Positions 6,841 to 14,836 of a DNA stretch of 35,576 nt are shown here, one piece after another. A program made the position numbers and the translations under genes. The DNA comes from an uncultured Eubacteriales bacterium (GTDB lineage Bacteria; Bacillota; Clostridia; Oscillospirales; CAG-272). Where the stretch lies: NCBI GenBank assembly GCA_934373635.1, contig CAKROZ010000012.1, positions 1 through 35,576 of the forward strand. The letters are read 5' to 3'. The notes under the pieces were generated by a model. The model had not been told where the DNA came from, did not search any database, and was given only the letters and a program-made list of their open reading frames with translations. How positions within the stretch are numbered: position 1 is the first letter of the stretch; each line of letters starts with the position of its first letter.

Positions 6841-8814
6841 ATGGCAATGTTTCCGCCTCCGCCGCCCGCGCCGCCGCAGGACGGCATACCGAAGCCGAAA
6901 AGGCTCTCCGAGGTGCCGCTTTATCTTTGGCGGCGCGCCAAGGGCTTTTTCTCCCGTTTGTTTTACATCATCTCCCTCGTGTGGGAGGCGGCGCCCGCCG
7001 TTTTGCTCCTTTTGATGGCGTTGTGCGTTGCCGACGGTCTTTTGCCGATCGCGGGGGCATATATTTCCCGCGCACTTCTGAACGAGATCGCCGCACGCAT
7101 CGGCATCACGGCGACGGATGCCGTGTGGGAAACGTTCCGCCCGATCATTTTTCTTTTCTTCCTTGAATTTGTTTACCTTTTTTTGAAGAAGGTATTCCAT
7201 CAGCTCAATCGCACGGTGACCGCGATCGCGGGAGAGCTTGTCACCAATCATATCCGCCTGAAGATCATCGGCAAGGCGAAGGAGGTGGATCTCTCCTCCT
7301 TCGACCGCCCCGAATTTTACGAAAAGCTCGAGAACGCGAACAGGGAAGCGGGCGTACGCCCGATCGGAATCCTCTCCGCGACCTTCTCGGTCATCAGCTC
7401 CTGCCTCAGCGCGATCTCCTTCATCGTGGTACTGGCGACGCTCAGCCCGATCGCGCCTTTGGTCATTCTTCTTGCATCTGTGCCCGGGGCGGTCATCACC
7501 TGCCTGTACCGCAATCGGAATTTCCGCTATCTGCGCCGTCATTCCAAGGAGCGGCGGCAGATGAATTATTACTCGGGCATCCTCGTCAACAAGGACCTTA
7601 CCAAGGAGGTCAAAATTCTCGATCTCGGCGATACCTTCACCGAAAAATACCGCTCCGTCTTTTCACGGTATTACGCGGGACTGAAACGGCTGATCTATAA
7701 GGAAGGCGTCTCCGAGATGTTGGTCGGACTCCTGTCGGTCGCGGTGCATTGCCTGCTCTTCTTTTACGTGGCGTATCACGTCGTGCAGGGGGAAGGACAG
7801 ATCGGCGATTATACCCTCTATACGGGAGCGCTCAGCTCCATTGCCGGATATGTGACGACGCTCGTCTCCTCCACGGCAAAGATCTACGAAGGTACTCTGT
7901 TTATCGACAACATGATCGACTTCATGAAGGAGGAACCGCAGATCGTCGCGAGCGAAAAGACGCCCGCACTTCCCGTGGCGGGAGCCACGCACACGCTGGA
8001 GCTCTCACATGTCTCCTTCCGTTACCCCGGTTCCGATCGCGATGTGCTGACCGACGTCAGTCTCACATTGCACTCCGGAGAGCACGCCGTGCTCGTCGGA
8101 TTGAACGGGGCGGGGAAAACCACTCTTGTGAAGCTCGTCACGCGGCTTTACGACCCGACCGAGGGCGTGATTTTGCTCGACGGCAAGGACATCCGCTCTT
8201 ATGATGTCAAGGCATATCACGATCTTTTCGGTATCATTTTTCAGGATTTCGGCAAGTACGCGGAGAGCGCAAAGGAGAACATCCGTTTCGGCGATGCCTG
8301 CCTGCCACCCGACGACGAGCGGATCCGTGCCGCCGCCGAGGCGAGCGATGCGGATTCCTTTATTGGAAAACTGCCCGAGGGGTACGATACCCCCCTGACA
8401 CGCATGTTTGAGGAAGGGGGCATCGAGCTTTCGGGCGGACAGTGGCAAAAGCTGTCGATCGCCCGTGCCTTCTATAAGAAGGGGGACATCCTGATCCTCG
8501 ACGAACCGACGGCGTCTCTCGACCCGCTCGCGGAGCAGGCGGTCTTCCACCGCTTCGAGGAGCTCTCGAAGGGGAAGATCGCGATCTACGTATCGCACCG
8601 CCTGTCCTCCGCCGTCAGCGCGAGCAAGATCGTGCTTCTTGACGGCGGCAGGATCGCGGAGTGCGGGACGCACGAGGAGCTGATGCACCTCGGCGGAAAA
8701 TACGCGACGCTCTTCTCGGTACAGGCGGAGCGCTACGGTGTCGGCGGCGATGCCGCAAAGTACGCGAGCCGATATTTCGAGGAGCTCGAGGACGCCGCGT
8801 CGGAAGAAGAGTAA
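6841..8814 (+). CDS. ABC exporter, fused permease and ATPase
   Basis: A 657-residue half-transporter. The N-terminal half carries a six-helix exporter-type membrane domain (about residues 40-360). The C-terminal half is an ATPase: Walker A LNGAGKTT (about 421-428), Q-loop FQDFG, signature LSGGQ (530-534), Walker B ILILDE (550-555) and switch His586 in YVSHR. It probably exports a peptide, lipid or drug, as a homodimer or with a partner not present here. The ATG at 6841 is preceded by GGAAGGGG at good spacing. An in-frame TTG at 6766 would add 25 residues but has no ribosome site. A proline-rich stretch (PPPPPAPP) lies at residues 4-11. It follows the membrane-anchored XRE regulator, suggesting regulated export or self-protection. 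Confidence 0.92.
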   Translation: MAMFPPPPPAPPQDGIPKPKRLSEVPLYLWRRAKGFFSRLFYIISLVWEAAPAVLLLLMALCVADGLLPIAGAYISRALLNEIAARIGITATDAVWETFRPIIFLFFLEFVYLFLKKVFHQLNRTVTAIAGELVTNHIRLKIIGKAKEVDLSSFDRPEFYEKLENANREAGVRPIGILSATFSVISSCLSAISFIVVLATLSPIAPLVILLASVPGAVITCLYRNRNFRYLRRHSKERRQMNYYSGILVNKDLTKEVKILDLGDTFTEKYRSVFSRYYAGLKRLIYKEGVSEMLVGLLSVAVHCLLFFYVAYHVVQGEGQIGDYTLYTGALSSIAGYVTTLVSSTAKIYEGTLFIDNMIDFMKEEPQIVASEKTPALPVAGATHTLELSHVSFRYPGSDRDVLTDVSLTLHSGEHAVLVGLNGAGKTTLVKLVTRLYDPTEGVILLDGKDIRSYDVKAYHDLFGIIFQDFGKYAESAKENIRFGDACLPPDDERIRAAAEASDADSFIGKLPEGYDTPLTRMFEEGGIELSGGQWQKLSIARAFYKKGDILILDEPTASLDPLAEQAVFHRFEELSKGKIAIYVSHRLSSAVSASKIVLLDGGRIAECGTHEELMHLGGKYATLFSVQAERYGVGGDAAKYASRYFEELEDAASEEE

Positions 8815-8860
8815 AAATCTCGGAATTACGGTAGAAAACAAAGATTTTGTCGATGATAAG

Positions 8861-8921
8861 AAAAATCTCTCCCCTCGGCGGAGCACCTTTGTGGGATGTT
8901 CTGCCGAGGGGAGAGATTTTT
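8861..8921. terminator. Bidirectional terminator between convergent genes
   Basis: A perfect 19-bp stem runs from 8861-8879 and 8903-8921, with A5 at one end and T5 at the other and a G+C-rich core. It separates the ABC exporter (plus) from the lipoprotein gene (minus) and can serve both. Confidence 0.9.
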
Positions 8922-8959
8922 ATGATAGGAGGGTTTATGCCCATCGGGCGCCTTTCATA

Positions 8960-10813
8960 CTACGCGGCGTTGCAGGAATTGTTTGTTTTCGCTTCGTTGA
9001 AGTTCGCACCGTAGAGCTCGTAGAAGATCTTGCAGACCATGGACTTCACGTGCCCCGTGGCAAGGGGAGAGGTCAGCTTCGCTTCGGCGACCGCCTTCGT
9101 AAGGGTATTCGCGTTACTGTCCTTCGAGAGAAGGGAGAGATAGGTCTGCCATCCGAAGTCCGGTGTTTCCGCTTCCGCAAAGAAGAGCTCCAGTGCGGCA
9201 AGCTTTGCGCTGACGCGGGACTGAGCGGCGAACGGGGTGCGGACGATCTCGTCACAGAGCAGATACGACAGGTTGTTGACATTTTCCGAAAGCCCGAAGC
9301 GGCGGGCGGTCTCGGCGACGATCGCGTTGACGGCTTCTTCGGTGATGCCGTCCTTCGGGAGGGCGTAGATCTCGGCTTCTGCGGCGGCGAGGAAGGCGCT
9401 GTCGATCAGATCGAGAAGGGCATTCTGCATTGACGTATACAGGAGCGTCGTATAGGTGTCCTCGGTGACCTGCCCCTTCATGAGACGCAGGGTCAGAAAT
9501 TCACATGCCGCGGCATGAAATTCGACAAGCTCCGCGCTCCTCGCATCGCCGTAACGGTAGGCGCCAAGGTAATTTCCGAAGGCGTGCGCCATGGAGAGAT
9601 AATCGGTGACCTTTTCCTCCGCGGTCAGATAGAGCAGAGGGGAGTCGTAAGAATCGAGATAGAAGACCTCGTTGCCCGTATTCCGCTTTCCGTCCGCGAC
9701 GGCGATGTCGTAGAGCGAATACTGGAGCATATAATTGTAGGCTTCGGAGAGCACCCCGCCCTTGTCACCGTAAAGGGAGGACAGGCGGTTGATCGTTTTA
9801 TAGATCTTTTGCGTTTGGACCGTGCTGTTCTCACGCGAGAGAAAAATCTCGTCGTACAGGACGCGGTAGACCGAGACGGCATTCTGCGCCACGTCGGAGA
9901 ACAGGGCGTCCGCCTCCTTTTGCGTGTAAGAATAGCCCGCGTCGCGGTAGGCGATCTCCGCATAGGAGGATGCGCCGAGCGCGTCGGCGATCTCGCGACG
10001 GAGGGCGACAAGCTCAAGATAAAGCTCCTTTTCCCGCGCGAGCTTTGCCGTGCGGTAAAGGGTGGTGCAAACCGCTTTTGCCGCAAGAAATTCGGTGGAA
10101 TCTTCGCCGAGGCGTTCACGACAGCGCGCGATCAGATGTTCTGCGGTATCGGTCTCCCCCTCGTAGGTGATTGTGACATTGGATTCGGAGAGAAGAAGGT
10201 ATTCGTTCTCCTTTTTCACCTCCCGCACCATGGCATCCACCGCCTCGTCGGTGTATCGTTCTCCGCCCGCGTAGCCCGAGAGATTCTCGGAAAAACATTC
10301 CGCGGCGAGTCGGGCGGCATGGGGAGAGCGGGCGGCGGCGACGCAAAGCGTCTCAATGCGACGAATCAGGAGGGGACGCGCCTCCGAAAGGCGCGCGTAT
10401 TCCGAGAGTACGGTCGCGTCGGTCTCCCCGCTCTCAACCTTCCACGCGAGGTAGGCGCTCATCGTGATCGCCTCGGAATAGGCGTTCGCAAGCCCTTTGA
10501 CCTTCTCCACCTGTGCATCCTCCGAGAGAGAATTCTCGGTCAGCGCCGTCGCGGCATCCGTGACGGCGAGAAGAAGCGCGTCGGTGTCGGGCGCACGGTA
10601 GGAGATGGCGGAGAGCTTCGTGGCACGGCGGTCCTCATAGAGCTTGAAGGGAGGGACGTAAATTTTGGAATCGTCCGAAACGGGATCCTCTGCGGGATCT
10701 GACTTCGGATCTTCGTTTTTCGATCCATCTTCCGTCGGCGCGCAGGAGATCGTGAAAAGAAGAACGGAAGAGAAGAGGAAAATGACGAGAAATAAAGAAA
10801 ACAAATGTTTCAC
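8960..10813 (-). CDS. Lipoprotein resembling a catalytically inactive M3-type peptidase
   Basis: A 617-residue exported lipoprotein. The N-terminus has a lysine, a long hydrophobic stretch and a TISC lipobox with Cys24, followed by an acidic Ser/Asp/Pro linker. The body is almost all helical. The segment GASSYAEIAYRDAGYSYT and the later LSMAHAFGN (407-414) followed by GAYRYG and EFHAAACE (431-438) have the spacing of the zinc site of M3/oligoendopeptidase F proteins. The expected HEFGH is replaced by HAFGN: the catalytic Glu and second His are lost, while His410 and Glu438 remain. The family call is by eye. The likely role is a non-enzymatic peptide- or protein-binding surface protein. The start is GTG at 10813, with GAGGTG just upstream. 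It is monocistronic. Confidence 0.6.
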   Translation of the reverse strand: MKHLFSLFLVIFLFSSVLLFTISCAPTEDGSKNEDPKSDPAEDPVSDDSKIYVPPFKLYEDRRATKLSAISYRAPDTDALLLAVTDAATALTENSLSEDAQVEKVKGLANAYSEAITMSAYLAWKVESGETDATVLSEYARLSEARPLLIRRIETLCVAAARSPHAARLAAECFSENLSGYAGGERYTDEAVDAMVREVKKENEYLLLSESNVTITYEGETDTAEHLIARCRERLGEDSTEFLAAKAVCTTLYRTAKLAREKELYLELVALRREIADALGASSYAEIAYRDAGYSYTQKEADALFSDVAQNAVSVYRVLYDEIFLSRENSTVQTQKIYKTINRLSSLYGDKGGVLSEAYNYMLQYSLYDIAVADGKRNTGNEVFYLDSYDSPLLYLTAEEKVTDYLSMAHAFGNYLGAYRYGDARSAELVEFHAAACEFLTLRLMKGQVTEDTYTTLLYTSMQNALLDLIDSAFLAAAEAEIYALPKDGITEEAVNAIVAETARRFGLSENVNNLSYLLCDEIVRTPFAAQSRVSAKLAALELFFAEAETPDFGWQTYLSLLSKDSNANTLTKAVAEAKLTSPLATGHVKSMVCKIFYELYGANFNEAKTNNSCNAA

Positions 10814-10958
10814 GGGTACACCTCACAGGTAGGGAATCGTGTCTCTCTTTTTCTCCTATTGTACCGCAAAAAAATGTGCCTTCCGTGTTATAGGCATAAA
10901 TCTTTTATAAATGTTTTGTGAAAAAATTATAAATAGCCGTGCCCGCACTTTTATAAAA
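10814..10958. other. Upstream region of the lipoprotein gene
   Basis: This AT-rich stretch precedes the minus-strand lipoprotein gene. Possible -10 elements, TACAAT (10858-10863) and TATAAC (10887-10892) on the minus strand, lack good -35 partners, so no promoter can be called with confidence. No gene is visible here or in 11000-11166. Confidence 0.3.
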
Positions 10959-10999
10959 GAACGGGCGGAGCACCCGTGGTCGTAGGTGCTCCACCCGTT
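10956..10999 (-). terminator. Terminator downstream of the ROK kinase
   Basis: On the minus strand a 15-bp stem with a single wobble (arms 10985-10999 and 10960-10974, 10-base loop) is followed by CTTTTAT. It lies about 170 bases beyond the ROK stop codon. Confidence 0.8.
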
Positions 11000-11166
11000 A
11001 GAAAAAGCAGAGTGAATGGTTTGAGATGCCCGCGTTCTTGTCCGCCGACAGGGGGCTTTGCTTTCGCACCTTTGCATATGGGGCGAAGGGGTGAAGGGCG
11101 GTTGCGGCTGTTTTTTCGGGAAAGAGGTCGGGGGTACTCTGCGCCCGCGCTCTTTCGGTCTTCTTT

Positions 11167-12129
11167 TTATTTTCCGAGTCCCGCGGCGCCGATGATGCCC
11201 GCGTCGTTTTTCAGCGTGGCGATCACGATGCGCGTTTTGTGCGGATTGTTACGGGTGTACTGATCGCGCGAGACCTTCGCGATCAGGGGAACGGTGAGGT
11301 TCTCCTTCTCGTTGCAGATGCCGCCACCGATGGAAAGCACCTCGGGTTGGAAGATGTTGATCATGTTCGTGATTCCCTCGGCAAGGTAGAAGATGTAGTC
11401 GTCCACGATCTTCTTTGCGTGAGAGTCGCCGCGCTTCATGGCGTCGAACGCCGTGCGCGCCGAGACATGCCCTTCGGCTTCCGCACAGTCGAAGAGAAGG
11501 GAGGGGATTCCCTTGAGCTTCAGCTCGGTCATTGCTTCGCGGGTCATTTCGGTGAGCGCGGTGGCGGAGGAATATGCCTCCCAGCATCCGCGTCTGCCGC
11601 AGGAGCACTGTCTGCCGCCCGCCACGATGACCGTGTGTCCGAGTTCGGCGCCCGCACAGTTGACGCCGCCGTCATAGATCTTTCCGTCAATGATGACGCC
11701 GCCGCCGACACCCGTGCCGAGCGTGACCATCAGGGAATTCTTCGTTCCCTTTGCCGCGCCGACCAGCGCCTCGGCGAGTGCCGCCGCGTTCGCGTCGTTG
11801 GCGATCAGAACCTCTCTGACGGGAAGATACTGCTTGAAGATCTTCGCAATGGGGAAGTTCAGGAAGGGAAGGTTGTTCGCATATTCGACGACACCGCTGA
11901 CCGCGTTTGCCGTGCCGGGGGTCGCGATGCCGACGTAGGCGATGTCCTCGACCGTGAGCCCGTGCTTTTTGATCAGCTCGTCGGCGAGCGCCGCCATATC
12001 GCGCACGATCTCCTCGCCGTCCCGCTCGGGACGCGTGGGCACCGATCCTTTCTCGAGAATATGAAGCGCATCGTCGCAAAGTCCGATGGCAATGTTGGTA
12101 CCGCCGAGATCCACACCGATTGTATACAT
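11167..12129 (-). CDS. ROK-family sugar kinase (glucokinase-like)
   Basis: A 320-residue cytosolic kinase. It has the N-terminal phosphate-1 motif GVDLGGTNI, the NDAN motif with the presumed catalytic base Asp112, TLGTGVGGG (136-144), the ROK signature region with AELGH (161-165), and the zinc-binding CSCGRRGC (175-182). It lacks a helix-turn-helix N-terminus, so it is a kinase rather than a NagC/XylR-type repressor. Glucose is the most common substrate of proteins of this form in Gram-positive bacteria; other hexoses or N-acetyl sugars are possible. It has its own consensus promoter at 12177-12205 and diverges from the iscS-iscU operon. Confidence 0.9.
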   Translation of the reverse strand: MYTIGVDLGGTNIAIGLCDDALHILEKGSVPTRPERDGEEIVRDMAALADELIKKHGLTVEDIAYVGIATPGTANAVSGVVEYANNLPFLNFPIAKIFKQYLPVREVLIANDANAAALAEALVGAAKGTKNSLMVTLGTGVGGGVIIDGKIYDGGVNCAGAELGHTVIVAGGRQCSCGRRGCWEAYSSATALTEMTREAMTELKLKGIPSLLFDCAEAEGHVSARTAFDAMKRGDSHAKKIVDDYIFYLAEGITNMINIFQPEVLSIGGGICNEKENLTVPLIAKVSRDQYTRNNPHKTRIVIATLKNDAGIIGAAGLGK

Positions 12130-12176
12130 AATTTTCTCTCTTTCCGAAAGGCATATGTGCCTGTGATGATAAGGAT

Positions 12177-12205
12177 ATTATACCGCGAAAGGGATGCTTT
12201 GTCAA
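12177..12205 (-). promoter_or_regulatory. Consensus promoter of the ROK kinase
   Basis: On the minus strand, TTGACA and TATAAT are separated by exactly 17 bases, a perfect sigma-A consensus. Transcription would start about 40 bases before the ATG. Confidence 0.9.
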
Positions 12206-12208
12206 GAC

Positions 12209-12222
12209 GAAAACGCGTTTTC
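12209..12222. promoter_or_regulatory. Perfect 14-bp palindrome upstream of the ROK promoter
   Basis: GAAAACGCGTTTTC is a perfect palindrome lying 3 bases upstream of the -35 hexamer of the ROK promoter. Central-CG palindromes of this size are typical of LacI-family operators, but the regulator is not in the window. Confidence 0.45.
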
Positions 12223-12305
12223 TCAAAAAAGCGCGACAAAATTGCAAAAGCTTCCCCGGATTTGACTTCAAAAGGGAACAACGAAAAATCCCGGCGCGTT
12301 TTATT

Positions 12306-12322
12306 GTTAATAAAAAATTAAC
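12306..12322. promoter_or_regulatory. Inverted repeat upstream of the iscS promoter
   Basis: GTTAAT-AAAAA-ATTAAC is a perfect 6-bp dyad with a 5-base spacer, 21 bases upstream of the iscS -35. The half-sites recall the redox repressor Rex (GTTAA), but the spacing is longer than in Rex operators, so I do not call it. Confidence 0.4.
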
Positions 12323-12343
12323 ATTCGATTTTTTGCGAGCCTA

Positions 12344-12372
12344 TTGAAAAATACACAAGAATGGTATACAAT
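12344..12372 (+). promoter_or_regulatory. Promoter of the iscS-iscU operon
   Basis: TTGAAA and TACAAT are separated by 17 bases. Transcription would begin near 12379, some 58 bases before the GTG start of iscS. Confidence 0.7.
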
Positions 12373-12393
12373 AAGGAATGTCAAAAAACAGAA

Positions 12394-12408
12394 CGCGATA
12401 CTATCGCG
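12394..12408. promoter_or_regulatory. Perfect 15-bp palindrome in the iscS leader
   Basis: CGCGATA-C-TATCGCG is a perfect 7+1+7 dyad about 15-30 bases downstream of the predicted transcription start, in a position where a bound repressor would block transcription. It could also form a small RNA hairpin. No Rrf2/IscR-type regulator gene is nearby. Confidence 0.5.
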
Positions 12409-12436
12409 CAAATCAAAATAAAAGGAAGGAATCACC

Positions 12437-13621
12437 GTGAAAAGATTCGTATATGCCGACAACGCGGCGACCACCCCCGTCAGCCGTGAGGTGGCGGAGG
12501 CGATGGCTCCCTGTTTCGAGACCGTCTGGGGGAACCCGTCGAGCCTTCATCAGAAGGGAAGAGAAGCGAAAGCCTTGCTCGATGACGCTCGCCTTCGTAT
12601 CGCGAACGTGTTTCATTGCACGCCGAAGGAGATCTTCTTCACCTCCTGCGGAAGCGAGTCGGACAACTGGGCGATCAAGGGTGCCGCGCACCGCATGAAA
12701 AAGAAGGGGAGAGACGAGATCGTCACCACGGCGATCGAGCACCACGCCGTGCTTCACACCTGCGAGGCACTCGAGCGTGAGGGCTTCAAGGTCACCTATG
12801 TCGGGGTGGATAAAGACGGCATCGTGAAAATGGACGAGCTCCGCGCCGCCGTGACCGAAAAGACCGCAATCGTCGCGGTCATGTATGCAAACAATGAGAT
12901 CGGTACGATCGAGCCGATTCGCGAAATTTGCGACATTGCACATGCAAAAGGTGCACTTATGTTTACAGATGCGGTGCAAGCCGTCGGAAACCTCGAGATT
13001 GACCTCTCGAAATTGCCCGTGGATATGCTCTCGCTTTCGGGACATAAAATTCACGCACCGAAGGGCATCGGAATGCTCTTTATCCGCAAGGGCGTCGCGA
13101 TCGACAACCTCATCGACGGCGGCGGACAGGAGAGAGGAAAGCGCGGAGGAACCGAGAATCTTCCTTATATCGTCGGTCTTGCCAAGGCACTTGAGGTCGC
13201 CGAGGAAAAGATGGCGGACAACGCACGCGTCGCGAGACTGCGCGACCGTCTGATCGACGGGCTGACGAAGATCCCGCACTCGAGGCTCCACGGTCACAGG
13301 ACCGAGCGGCTTCCCGGCAACGTGAACGTCGGTTTTGAATGTGTGGAGGGGGAGAGTATGCTTCTGTGGCTCGACCTCGCGGGTATCTGCGTTTCGACGG
13401 GTTCTGCCTGCTCTTCCGACTCGCTCGAGCCGTCGCACGTGCTCATCGCGATCGGCATCCCGCACGAGAAGGCGCACGGCTCCCTGCGTATTTCCATTTC
13501 GCACGAGACGACCGATGAGGATGTCGACTATATCCTCGAGACGGTGCCTCCCATTGTCGAAAAGTTGCGCAACATGAGCCCCTTGTGGGAAGATCTGCAA
13601 AAGAAAGAACAGAACGCCTGA
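12437..13621 (+). CDS. Cysteine desulfurase, NifS/IscS type
   Basis: This 394-residue PLP enzyme removes sulfur from cysteine as a persulfide for Fe-S cluster assembly. It has the N-terminal YADNAATTP motif, the PLP-pocket segments and Lys204 in SGHKIHAPKG, and the mobile catalytic-cysteine loop CVSTGSACSS with Cys325. The start is GTG at 12437, with AAGGAAGGA at proper spacing. The scaffold gene follows after 59 bases on the same transcript, so this copy is the Fe-S assembly desulfurase of the NifS/NifU-like system common in Clostridia. A second cysteine desulfurase is encoded at 29062-30234 on the other strand. Confidence 0.95.
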   Translation: MKRFVYADNAATTPVSREVAEAMAPCFETVWGNPSSLHQKGREAKALLDDARLRIANVFHCTPKEIFFTSCGSESDNWAIKGAAHRMKKKGRDEIVTTAIEHHAVLHTCEALEREGFKVTYVGVDKDGIVKMDELRAAVTEKTAIVAVMYANNEIGTIEPIREICDIAHAKGALMFTDAVQAVGNLEIDLSKLPVDMLSLSGHKIHAPKGIGMLFIRKGVAIDNLIDGGGQERGKRGGTENLPYIVGLAKALEVAEEKMADNARVARLRDRLIDGLTKIPHSRLHGHRTERLPGNVNVGFECVEGESMLLWLDLAGICVSTGSACSSDSLEPSHVLIAIGIPHEKAHGSLRISISHETTDEDVDYILETVPPIVEKLRNMSPLWEDLQKKEQNA

Positions 13622-13680
13622 CGGACACCGGACAGAAACCACGTGCAGGCTGAATAATAAGAGGGAAAGAGGAAACAGAG

Positions 13681-14103
13681 ATGCAATACAGCGAAAAGGT
13701 AATGGATCACTTCACCCACCCGCGCAATGTCGGCGAGATCGAGGACGCCTCGGGCGTCGGCACCGTCGGAAACGCCAAGTGCGGCGATATTATGAAGATG
13801 TATCTGAAGATCGACGATAACGACGTAATCACCGACTGCAAGTTCAAAACCTTCGGTTGCGGTGCCGCGATCGCCACCTCGTCGATGGCGACCGAGCTCA
13901 TTAAGGGACACACCGTCTCGGAGGCGCTCAAGCTGACAAACAAGGCGGTCGTCGAGGCGCTCGACGGACTGCCCCCGATCAAGGTGCACTGCTCCGTTCT
14001 TGCGGAGGAGGCAGTGAAGGCGGCGCTCGCCGACTACTATCATAAGATCGGAAGACCCGTCGATTTCGAGACGGAGAGCGAAGCCGATCACGACGAAAAG
14101 TAA
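13681..14103 (+). CDS. NifU/IscU-type Fe-S cluster scaffold
   Basis: A 140-residue U-type scaffold on which Fe-S clusters are assembled with sulfur from the adjacent desulfurase. The three ligand cysteines are present: Cys34 in NAKCGD, Cys60 in FGCGAA and Cys104 in KVHCSVLAEEA, and Asp36 follows the first. There is no C-terminal NifU thioredoxin-like domain and no central ferredoxin-like domain, so it is the IscU/NifU N-terminal form. The region KVHCSVLAEEA lacks the LPPVK-HC chaperone motif in exact form but keeps LPPIKVHC, close to the IscU consensus. It ends at the terminator at 14161-14211. Confidence 0.95.
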   Translation: MQYSEKVMDHFTHPRNVGEIEDASGVGTVGNAKCGDIMKMYLKIDDNDVITDCKFKTFGCGAAIATSSMATELIKGHTVSEALKLTNKAVVEALDGLPPIKVHCSVLAEEAVKAALADYYHKIGRPVDFETESEADHDEK

Positions 14104-14123
14104 GCTTTGCGCCCGTCTTCCCG

Positions 14124-14160
14124 ATAGAAAATAGAAGAAATAGAAGAAGATAGAAGAAAA
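14124..14160 (+). repeat. Short ATAGAAGAA tandem repeat
   Basis: ATAGAAGAA or a one-base variant recurs at about 9-10 base spacing (14124, 14131, 14140 and 14150), between the scaffold stop and its terminator. This is a low-complexity purine-rich tract. Confidence 0.6.
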
Positions 14161-14211
14161 AGCAACCTCCCGTACCGCCTCCGAAAGGACGCGCGGCGGG
14201 AGGTTTTGCTT
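14161..14211 (+). terminator. Terminator of the iscS-iscU operon
   Basis: AACCTCCCG (14164-14172) pairs with CGGGAGGTT (14197-14205), with AGCA/TGCT pairing beyond it and a T-containing tract (TTTTGCTT) at the right. Confidence 0.75.
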
Positions 14212-14226
14212 GCTGCCGTGAGGGAA

Positions 14227-14370
14227 GGGAAGAGCGCGTGGCGGTCTGCCATGCCCGCCTCTGAGAATAGCGAGGAGAATGTGCAGCGGTCTGCCGTGCC
14301 TTTTGAAGGGAAGCGGGAAGAGTTCGCGGCGGTCTGCCGTGCCTTTTGAGGGAGAGCGGGAAGAACCTTC
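14227..14370. repeat. Degenerate 43-45 bp tandem repeats
   Basis: GCGGTCTGCC starts at 14241, 14286 and 14329. Each copy is followed by GTGCC- or ATGCC-like sequence, and the second and third share TTTTGA-GGGAG-GCGGGAAGA. Unit length is 43-45 bases. Open frames across this region on the minus strand translate to Arg/Ser/Pro-rich low-complexity peptides and are not convincing genes. The following 14390-14530 is also G+C-rich with small hairpins. Confidence 0.6.
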
Positions 14371-14640
14371 GGCGGCAAATCTTGCACGCTTTCGGCAAGT
14401 CGGGGAGAGAATCAAAGGGTCCGATCCTTCCCTTTTCGGAGGGAAAAGGAGACGGATACTGCCCATTCCGTTCCTTTCCGAGAGGCAAGGAGAATGGCAA
14501 AAGCAAGGGAAAAAGATCGTATTTTCGGGTGAATACGGTCTTTTTTCTATCATGTTCGGTTGTCCGATGTGTAGAAAAAACAAGTCGCTTTTTGTGCACT
14601 TTGCACAATGTATTGCAAAATCTCGAAATTTTCTCCAGAA

Positions 14641-14720
14641 TTTTCGAAAGGTAAGCGATATTTACATAAACTTCTGTTTATATTTATATTATATAGTAAA
14701 TTTAGCTTACTTGTCGAAAA
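14641..14720. repeat. Nested inverted repeat in AT-rich DNA
   Basis: A 24-bp inverted repeat with four mismatches (14641-14664 against 14697-14720, cores TTTTCGAAAGGTAAGC and GCTTACTTGTCGAAAA) encloses a perfect small hairpin ATAAAC-TTCT-GTTTAT (14666-14681). It lies about 115 bases upstream of the -35 of the large operon. It could be a small mobile-element remnant or a regulatory structure. Confidence 0.5.
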
Positions 14721-14836
14721 TATAAGCAAAAACCGTCTTCGTTTTCGTGTAAAGAAAAGTTATCATTTTGGAAAAACAAGGATTTTTCTTTGGCGCGCGG
14801 ACGATTTTTCTTATGAAAATCCGCTTTTTTGCTTTC

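Noticed and set aside
12304..12324. Rex operator upstream of iscS
   Set aside because: The half-sites are similar, but the spacing is longer than in Rex operators, so only a generic dyad is reported.
14227..14370. CRISPR array
   Set aside because: There are three degenerate units with no unique spacers of constant length and no cas genes, so this is an ordinary tandem repeat.
13979..14608. Minus-strand open frames across the iscU end and the repeat region
   Set aside because: They overlap iscU in antisense, are rich in Arg, Pro and Ser because of the repeats, and have no start signal.
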